NCBI GenBank assembly: GCA_036504035.1
Contig: DASXVV010000013.1
Span: 77,302-141,301 of the forward strand
Length of the DNA stretch: 64,000 nt
From: Candidatus Deferrimicrobiaceae bacterium
GTDB taxonomy: Bacteria > Desulfobacterota > Deferrimicrobia > Deferrimicrobiales > Deferrimicrobiaceae
Direction of reading: 5' to 3'
Shown: one piece after another, positions 58,917 to 64,000 of the stretch
Layout of the letters: each line of letters opens with the position of its first letter
Position numbering within the stretch: position 1 is the first letter of the stretch
Program-made: the position numbers and the translations under genes
Notes under the pieces: model-generated
Told to the model about the DNA's origin: nothing
The model's input: only the letters and a program-made list of their open reading frames with translations
The model's database searches: none

Positions 58917-60107
58917 TCAGAACACCGGGAAATTCGATGCGATGTCGAATCCCAGGAGCGCCGATTCCCGATAGAGGTCGGTTCCGATGGCGCCGTTGTT
59001 CCATTGCCGGAACAGCTCGCCGGTCAGGTTGAGGCGGGCGTATTCCGCGACCTGGTAATGGAGGCCGGCGGACCACTGGACGCTCATCAGGTCTTCGCGG
59101 ATCGGCACCGCCAAAGAGCGGTTGGTCTGCCAGGCCCCGGAAGTGTCCCAGGACCAGTCGGCCGCGAACCGGTCCGACAGACGGAGCGTGATGTCTTCCC
59201 GCTTGGTCTCGCTTCCGAAAGAGCCGGTGGCGTAATCGATCGAGCCGCGCAGGGAAGCCGTGAAGTCGCGAATCTTCTCGGAGTACTCGATGCGGCCGGA
59301 GGGCTTGCGGAGCCGGCTCGGCAGGTCGTCGGACCGGATGAACGTCATCCCGGCGCGCACCTCGAGCGTCGAGGATTCCGTAAATCGGTATCGTCCCGAA
59401 AGCCCGGTGGAGAAGACCCGGGTATCGACCTTGTTGTCGAATTCGTCGTAGTTGGCGGAGCCGTAGACGCCCGTCGAAAGGTTGGGGCTCAGCTTGTAAC
59501 TCGCGGAACCGTCCGACGAATAGTTGTTGGATCCGATGAGGGAGGGCCCTCCGTCGAAATAGCTTTTGCGGGCGGCGGCGATGCCCAGCCCGAGATCGAA
59601 GTTCGCCGTCGCGGCATAAGTGCCGTTGAGCGAGCCCGAATAATCCCGGGTTCCGGTGCGTGCCGTCACCTGGGTCTCGGCGGGCGCAAGGCCGGGAACG
59701 ACGGACTGCGTCAGCGCGTTCCTGCGGACGGCGTCGCGCGATTCGATATAGCGGGCCGTGGGCCGGAGTGAAAGCTGCGAGGTGACCCGAAGCGGCTCGG
59801 CTGACGACAGGTCGACGTTCTTGGTCATGCCCGACCGGTTCAGTTCGTTGTGATCGGAAAAATATTCGGCATCGAATCCGCCGGCGAGCGAGACCTTCGT
59901 GCCCAGGGTAAAGAGCGCTGCGGATAACTTCGGGGTGAGGCGTGTGACGAAGTCGGATTTTTCCTGGTGATGCGGGGCGTTCAACACGTTCGAATCGTAA
60001 CGCTCGGAAAGTTCAAGGGAAGGTCGGACGGAAAGGGTTTCGGCGCACAGGACGGAGGGGATCACGCAAAGAAGCAGGCCGAGGGTAACGCGGGAGGCGA
60101 GACGCAT
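58917..60107 (-). CDS. Outer-membrane beta-barrel protein
   Basis: 396 residues from the ATG at 60107 behind AGGAGA. A signal peptide ends at VLCA (about 22). The mature part is alternating amphipathic strands with aromatic girdles and repeated Asp/Ser/Arg turns (LSVRPSLELSERYDSNV... ending in a C-terminal Phe, SNFPVF), typical of a barrel of about 16-18 strands. It resembles the barrels of polysaccharide-export loci. It could be a porin or secretin-like exporter. Confidence 0.8.
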   Translation of the reverse strand: MRLASRVTLGLLLCVIPSVLCAETLSVRPSLELSERYDSNVLNAPHHQEKSDFVTRLTPKLSAALFTLGTKVSLAGGFDAEYFSDHNELNRSGMTKNVDLSSAEPLRVTSQLSLRPTARYIESRDAVRRNALTQSVVPGLAPAETQVTARTGTRDYSGSLNGTYAATANFDLGLGIAAARKSYFDGGPSLIGSNNYSSDGSASYKLSPNLSTGVYGSANYDEFDNKVDTRVFSTGLSGRYRFTESSTLEVRAGMTFIRSDDLPSRLRKPSGRIEYSEKIRDFTASLRGSIDYATGSFGSETKREDITLRLSDRFAADWSWDTSGAWQTNRSLAVPIREDLMSVQWSAGLHYQVAEYARLNLTGELFRQWNNGAIGTDLYRESALLGFDIASNFPVF

Positions 60108-60136
60108 GCGGCTTCTCCTGACGTGGGGTGGTCCGG

Positions 60137-61285
60137 TCATTCGGCGACAGGCAGGGAAATGCTCACGGTGGTCCCGACGCCGGGTTCGCTCATCAGGTCG
60201 AACAGACCGTTCTGGGCGGAAACGAGGCGTCGGCAGATGTGGAGGCCCATGCCGATCCGGGCATCCGAATCCTTCCGGACCGAGACCGGGGTGTCTCCCC
60301 GCAACTCCTTGACCATGCTCTTGGGAAGCCCGCTGCCGGTATCGCGGATCGTGGCGGTCACGTATTTCTTGTCCCTGCGGTCGCCTCCGATCCGGATGGT
60401 TCCGTTACCGGGCGTGTACTTGACCGCGTTGTAAAGGATGTTGTCGAAAATCTGGAGCACGCGTGCCGGGTCGCCCAGCGCCCGCATCGCGGGAAGAGGG
60501 ACATCGACGTCGAGATCGACCCGTTTCTGGGCGGCATACGGGCGATAGAATTCGGCGCATTCCTTCAAGAGGGTATCGAAGTCGAACGGGACGGCGGATA
60601 CCCGCAGCTCGCCCTTTTCGGCGGCTTCCACGTCGAACAGCGTGTTGGCCATCGACTGAAGCCGGAAAATGGTACGCCCGGTCTGCTCGAGCATCCGGAC
60701 CGGCAATTCGTTCCGGCAGCTTTTGTCGCAGTTCTGGCGGATGATCTGCTGGTACCCGTCGAGTACCGTGAGCACCGATCGGAAATCGTGCGCCGCCATC
60801 GAGATCATGAACCCCTTGAATGCGCACTGGGATCTCAGGTTTTTGAGCTCGGCGCGCAGCGCTGCGGCCTCGGCCCGGGCCTCACGGTCCTGGCTCTCGC
60901 CTTCGAGCGAAACGTCGAGCCGGCGCGTTGCCCGCGCGACGGAATCGAGCAGCGCCTGGGAAGAAACCGGTTTGCGGAGGAAGTCGTGCGCCCCGCCCCG
61001 GAGGGCGGCGGACAGATCGTTGACGGAGGGTTTCGGGCTGAAGAGGATGACCGGCAGCGATGCGTGGAGCTTGAGCGTCTCTTCCATGAAGGCGAGTCCC
61101 GACCCGCTGTCGACCTGAAGTGGACAGAGAACGACAGCCCTCCCCTTGACCGCCTTGATCAGACGGGACGCCACCGGGAAGGCGTCGCAGCTGCTGACCT
61201 CGTAACGTGCGGAGGTGAGAATGGCGGTCAGCTTCGCCAGCGAAACGGGGTCATCGTCTATCAAGATAACGCGAATGCTTTTCAT
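60137..61285 (-). CDS. Receiver-histidine kinase hybrid with Cys at the phospho-acceptor position
   Basis: 382 residues, soluble. The receiver (1-115) keeps acidic residues DDD at 10-12 and the Lys105 of FLRKPV, but Cys54 (AVVLCPLQ) stands where the phospho-Asp should be. A coiled linker (125-155) leads to HisKA with AAHDFRSVL (His166) and HATPase (DNILYNAVKYTP, DTGSGLP, GMGLHI). The kinase part looks intact, so the receiver is probably a phosphorylation-independent input module. No cognate receiver is adjacent. Confidence 0.85.
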   Translation of the reverse strand: MKSIRVILIDDDPVSLAKLTAILTSARYEVSSCDAFPVASRLIKAVKGRAVVLCPLQVDSGSGLAFMEETLKLHASLPVILFSPKPSVNDLSAALRGGAHDFLRKPVSSQALLDSVARATRRLDVSLEGESQDREARAEAAALRAELKNLRSQCAFKGFMISMAAHDFRSVLTVLDGYQQIIRQNCDKSCRNELPVRMLEQTGRTIFRLQSMANTLFDVEAAEKGELRVSAVPFDFDTLLKECAEFYRPYAAQKRVDLDVDVPLPAMRALGDPARVLQIFDNILYNAVKYTPGNGTIRIGGDRRDKKYVTATIRDTGSGLPKSMVKELRGDTPVSVRKDSDARIGMGLHICRRLVSAQNGLFDLMSEPGVGTTVSISLPVAE

Positions 61286-61339
61286 AGGGCTGCAATTTTA
61301 CCACTACTTTGCGCGATTTTCGTCCAGCAGTTGAAGATT

Positions 61340-61490
61340 GCTCTCACGATCGCTCCCCCGCTTGCCCGATTCCCGACCCCGTGAAACTTGTCCGCGAGGA
61401 TCGGGACCGATGATCGCGGTTCTCGACGCCAGCGCCGCCGTCGCGACGAGTCTCGCCCGGCGTGAAGTCGCCGTTCCGTGTCGGTCATGA
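61340..61490 (+). pseudogene. Decayed vapBC remnant
   Basis: An ATG at 61410 opens MIAVLDASAAV, the PIN-domain toxin start with the first acidic residue, but the frame degenerates and stops at 61490 after 26 codons. It overlaps, as ATGA, the stop of a plus-strand frame ending VKLVREDRDR, which resembles an antitoxin tail; this frame reads back only to around 61340. Overlap and order are those of a vapBC operon. It supports a lost toxin-antitoxin pair; a chance match of 11 residues is less likely. Confidence 0.5.
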
Positions 61491-61502
61491 TTCCAGTTTC
61501 TC

Positions 61503-62672
61503 TCAAATGGAATCGGCGGCATCTCCGGCGCTTGTCCAGCCGAGGATCCGCATCCCTTTTTGTTCGTAGTTGCCAAGCCCACCGTAAACGAGCGCCGGTG
61601 CTGCAGCGATTTTACCTGCAAGCGACAGCCACTTTTCGATACCCGCACCGGCGTCGCGAGCCAGCGTCGTCCCGGACTTGATCTCGACCGGAACCAGCCG
61701 TGCCCCCTCGTCGATGATCAGGTCGACCTCGTTCCCGTTGCTGTCGCGCCAGAAATAGAGCGGCGGTTTCTCCCCGCGGTTATGGATCCGCTTGGCGATT
61801 TCGGAGACGGCGTACGTCTCGAACAACGCCCCGCGAAGCGGGTGCGTCTGCATCTGGAGAGAGGTCCTGATTCCCAGCAGCCAGGCGGCGAGACCGCAGT
61901 CGTAAAAATAAAGTTTCGGCGTCTTGACGAGCCGCTTCGAAAAGTTTGCGTGGTGAGGCCGGAGTAAAAATACGATGTAACTGGCCTCCAGCACCGAGAT
62001 CCATGATCGGGCGGTATTGTGGGTTATGCCACATTCGGCTGCCAGCGAAGACAGATTGAGAAGTTGCCCGGTGCGCCCGGCGCAGAGACGGACAAACCGG
62101 TGAAACGTCTCCAATTCGTGGATCTTCAGCAGTTGGCGCACGTCCCGTTCGAGATAGGCGTTGACGTAGGCGGGGAACCAGTTTCGCGGAAGGATACGGC
62201 GATCGTGAAGCGGCGGATACCCCCCGGAAAGGAGCATCTCGTCCGGCGTTGCCGGAAGTTTCGCCGCCCGGCCCAGTTCTGTGGCCGAAAACGGGAGCAG
62301 ATCAAGGAAGGCGGTCCTGCCCGCAAGCGACTGGGTAATGCCCGACATCAGTCCGAACTGCTGCGATCCTGTCAGGATGAAAAGCCCCATTCGCCCATCG
62401 GCGTCCACTCGCGTCTGCAGATAGGAAAACAGATCCGGGCAGCGTTGAACTTCATCGAGCACCCCGCCATCCGGATAGCGCGCCAGGAATCCGCGCGGAT
62501 CATCCTGGGCTGCGACCCGGATATCGGGGTCTTCCAGCGAAACGTAGGGTCGGCCGGCAAAGACCAGCTTTGTAAGCGTCGTCTTCCCCGATTGCCTGGG
62601 GCCGGTGATCGTGAGAACGGGGAACACCTGGAGCAAATCCCGGATGGTGCTTTCGGCATCGCGAGGAATCAT
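61503..62672 (-). CDS. DUF4143/AAA ATPase
   Basis: 389 residues. A P-loop GPRQSGKTTLTKL opens an AAA_14 domain with VLDEVQRCPDLFSYLQ and a TGSQQF sensor. The C-terminal DUF4143 part has the restriction-endonuclease-like fold (YFWRDSNGNEVDLIIDE...VPVEIKSG with E-x-K). Function is unknown; such genes are common next to toxin-antitoxin and mobile loci. It stands alone between a vapBC remnant and an intact pair. Confidence 0.9.
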   Translation of the reverse strand: MIPRDAESTIRDLLQVFPVLTITGPRQSGKTTLTKLVFAGRPYVSLEDPDIRVAAQDDPRGFLARYPDGGVLDEVQRCPDLFSYLQTRVDADGRMGLFILTGSQQFGLMSGITQSLAGRTAFLDLLPFSATELGRAAKLPATPDEMLLSGGYPPLHDRRILPRNWFPAYVNAYLERDVRQLLKIHELETFHRFVRLCAGRTGQLLNLSSLAAECGITHNTARSWISVLEASYIVFLLRPHHANFSKRLVKTPKLYFYDCGLAAWLLGIRTSLQMQTHPLRGALFETYAVSEIAKRIHNRGEKPPLYFWRDSNGNEVDLIIDEGARLVPVEIKSGTTLARDAGAGIEKWLSLAGKIAAAPALVYGGLGNYEQKGMRILGWTSAGDAADSI

Positions 62673-62789
62673 GGTTATATCTTGCAGCAGTCCATGCTAT
62701 TTGTCAATTACATTACCAAATGGCATTCCCGGCACCCGACGTAATTGCCGATGAGGGTGTGATCGTGGTGTTTCCGTTCCAGCCGGGCA

Positions 62790-62818
62790 TTGACAGGATA
62801 GGCAACACTCTATACGAT
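62790..62818 (+). promoter_or_regulatory. Sigma-70-type promoter of the vapBC-like operon
   Basis: A perfect -35 TTGACA at 62790-62795, a 17-bp spacer and TACGAT at 62813-62818 (four of six matches to TATAAT). It lies about 32 bp before the ATG at 62850, and the operator palindrome overlaps the -10. Confidence 0.55.
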
Positions 62819-62829
62819 TACCTATAGAG
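62808..62829 (+). promoter_or_regulatory. Palindromic operator of the vapBC-like operon
   Basis: CTCTATA at 62808-62814 and TATAGAG at 62823-62829 are perfect 7-bp inverted arms with an 8-bp spacer. It overlaps the predicted -10 and ends before AAGGAG. Such sites bind antitoxin or the VapBC complex for autorepression; this role is inferred. Confidence 0.6.
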
Positions 62830-62849
62830 CGACTCGCAAGGAGACAATC

Positions 62850-63110
62850 ATGGGTTCCGCTACAAAACAGGCCAATTTTCTACTCCCCGAGGAGTTGATC
62901 GAGGAATTGCGGGCCACGGTTTCCGTGCGACAGCAAAGTCGCTTTGTGACCGATGCTTTGCGACAGGCTCTTAAACGGGTCAGGTTGAGCAAGGCGCTCG
63001 AAACGAGCTTCGGAGCTTGGGGAGAAGAGAACCACCCCGAACTGGAACGCGGGACGGATGCCCATGTCAGGAATCTCCGCCGCTCCACCCGCGGGAAGCG
63101 GCACGAATGA
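62850..63110 (+). CDS. Antitoxin, ribbon-helix-helix/VapB-like
   Basis: 86 residues behind AAGGAG. The N-terminal part (TKQANFLLPEELIEELRATVSVRQQSRFVTDALRQALKRVR) has the strand-helix-helix pattern of an RHH or CopG DNA-binding domain. The C-terminal half is charged and probably disordered, as in toxin-binding tails. It overlaps the PIN toxin by the ATGA at 63107-63110. It would repress the operon and neutralise the toxin. Confidence 0.85.
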   Translation: MGSATKQANFLLPEELIEELRATVSVRQQSRFVTDALRQALKRVRLSKALETSFGAWGEENHPELERGTDAHVRNLRRSTRGKRHE

Positions 63111-63490
63111 AAAAGGTCCTCGTCGACACGGATGTCCTGATCGAATTCTTGCGTGGGAACCCAAAAGCGAAGGAATATCTGTCCGACCTGCTCGGAGATT
63201 CCGACATCTTCTGTTCCGCGATCACGGTGGCGGAAATCTGTTCGGGGATCAAAGCGGGTGAAGAAGAACGGACCCGTGAATTGCTGAACAATCTGGAAGT
63301 GCTCGATGTCACTCGGGCCGTCGCCGAAAAAGCCGGCCATTACAAACGTACCATCCGCAGTCACGCTCTTGAGTTAGACGACTGCCTGATCGCCGCGACG
63401 GCCTCCGCAACAGGAGCGGCCCTTGCCACCGGCAACGGAAAACATTACCCGATGCGGGATATCGACGTCAGACCATTCGTCCGGCGGTAA
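63107..63490 (+). CDS. vapC: PIN-domain ribonuclease toxin (VapC-like)
   Basis: 127 residues from the ATG at 63107. VLVDTDVLIEFLRG carries the first Asp pair, AITVAEICSGI the central Glu, and LELDDCLIAATASATGAALATGN the second acidic set with the final TGN motif. It cleaves tRNA or mRNA in the family. Overlaps its antitoxin by 4 bp, the standard coupling. Confidence 0.9.
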   Translation: MKKVLVDTDVLIEFLRGNPKAKEYLSDLLGDSDIFCSAITVAEICSGIKAGEEERTRELLNNLEVLDVTRAVAEKAGHYKRTIRSHALELDDCLIAATASATGAALATGNGKHYPMRDIDVRPFVRR

Positions 63491-63528
63491 CCTGGCTATT
63501 AGTGATTTGCTCGGCGCCGCATAGGCAA

Positions 63529-64000
63529 TCAACGCTTCTCTTCGAGCAGTTGCACCATGTATTGCCCGTACCCGTTTTTCAGCATCGGCGACGCCAGCTC
63601 GCGCAGGCGCGCATCGTCGATGTAGCCCATGCGCCAGGCGACCTCTTCGATGCAGGCGATTTTCAGCCCCTGCCGCTTCTCGATCGTCTCGACGAACGTC
63701 GAGGCCTCGAGCAGCGAATCGTGTGTGCCCGTGTCGAGCCACGCGAATCCGCGGCCGAGCAGCTCGACCTGAAGCTCGCCCATCTCGAGATAGGCCTTGA
63801 TGACGTCGGCAATCTCGAGCTCGCCCCGCGCCGACGGCTTGAGCCCCGCAGCGATTTCGACGACGCGGTTGTCGAAGAAATAGAGGCCGGGGACGGCGTA
63901 ATGCGATCGTGGTTGCTCCGGCTTTTCCTCGACCGAAATCGCTTTCATCCGGCTGTCGAACTCGACGACGCCGTAGGCGCGGGGGTCCTTGACCCAGTAC
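63529..64000 (-). CDS. rfbA: Glucose-1-phosphate thymidylyltransferase, C-terminal part (runs off right edge)
   Basis: 157 residues lie in the window; the 5' end lies beyond 64000. [76 protein letters not shown] and RMGYID are conserved in RfbA. It makes dTDP-glucose for dTDP-rhamnose. It is probably the first visible gene of an O-antigen or EPS locus to the right. Confidence 0.95.
   Translation of the reverse strand, partial: YWVKDPRAYGVVEFDSRMKAISVEEKPEQPRSHYAVPGLYFFDNRVVEIAAGLKPSARGELEIADVIKAYLEMGELQVELLGRGFAWLDTGTHDSLLEASTFVETIEKRQGLKIACIEEVAWRMGYIDDARLRELASPMLKNGYGQYMVQLLEEKR

Noticed and set aside
51403-61285. A PEP-CTERM/exosortase locus
   Set aside because: The TPR lipoprotein and sigma-54 pair recall one, but no exosortase, PEP-CTERM protein or prsK-type membrane kinase is present in the window.

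Overview
The window looks like a chromosomal segment of a high-GC member of the Desulfuromonadia/Geobacterales type (Desulfobacterota, formerly Deltaproteobacteria). The case rests on gene order and gene types. There are housekeeping runs thrS-infC-rpmI-rplT-pheS-pheT-ihfA-merR, guaB-guaA-dnaE, cysE-iscR-iscS-mnmA-mtaB-rnc-era-der and lysC-tsaE-nnr-acpS-pdxJ-glmM-cdaR-cdaA-folP-ftsH-tilS. A 12-haem c-type cytochrome, a sigma-54 activator/kinase pair and many TTG/GTG starts also fit. No rRNA, CRISPR array or transposase was found.

Layout. 1-7 kb is mostly plus strand: a PHP phosphatase tail, a membrane TPR protein, a GH57 glycosidase, then a 334-bp gap with a very good dif (XerCD) site at 3409-3436, then a HAMP-like membrane protein, the multihaem cytochrome and two TlpA-like thioredoxins. 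From 7 kb to 53.6 kb almost everything is on the minus strand, so the two gene blocks converge near 7 kb. That convergence fits a replication-terminus neighbourhood and supports the dif call. 7.8-9.4 kb is an AT-rich insert between an intact tRNA-Arg(CCU) gene and a partial copy of its 3' half, which is the signature of site-specific integration into a tRNA gene; no integrase remains. 9.4-51.4 kb is dense, co-directional housekeeping sequence (purine salvage and synthesis, translation, replication, GTPases, RNase III, tRNA modification, amino-acid, cell-wall and folate steps, c-di-AMP synthesis, FtsH).

51.4-61.3 kb is a signalling and envelope region: a TPR lipoprotein, a GAF-GGDEF-GAF-HD-GYP protein preceded by a near-consensus sigma-54 promoter, an NtrC-type activator with its soluble kinase, a small lipoprotein, an outer-membrane beta-barrel and a receiver-kinase whose receiver has Cys in place of the phospho-accepting Asp. 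61.3-63.5 kb is a plastic patch with a decayed vapBC remnant, a DUF4143 AAA ATPase and an intact vapBC-like pair with its own promoter and palindromic operator. The window ends inside rfbA, the likely edge of a surface-polysaccharide locus.

Functional links. IscS can supply sulfur to MnmA and to the Fe-S enzyme MtaB, and TsaE (t6A) makes the substrate of MtaB. GlmM, CdaR and CdaA form a conserved c-di-AMP/cell-wall unit. The sigma-54 activator at 56.0 kb is the obvious candidate to drive the c-di-GMP gene next to it. The two thioredoxins probably serve cytochrome maturation or periplasmic redox. All functional assignments come from reading motifs and gene order; no database search was run.
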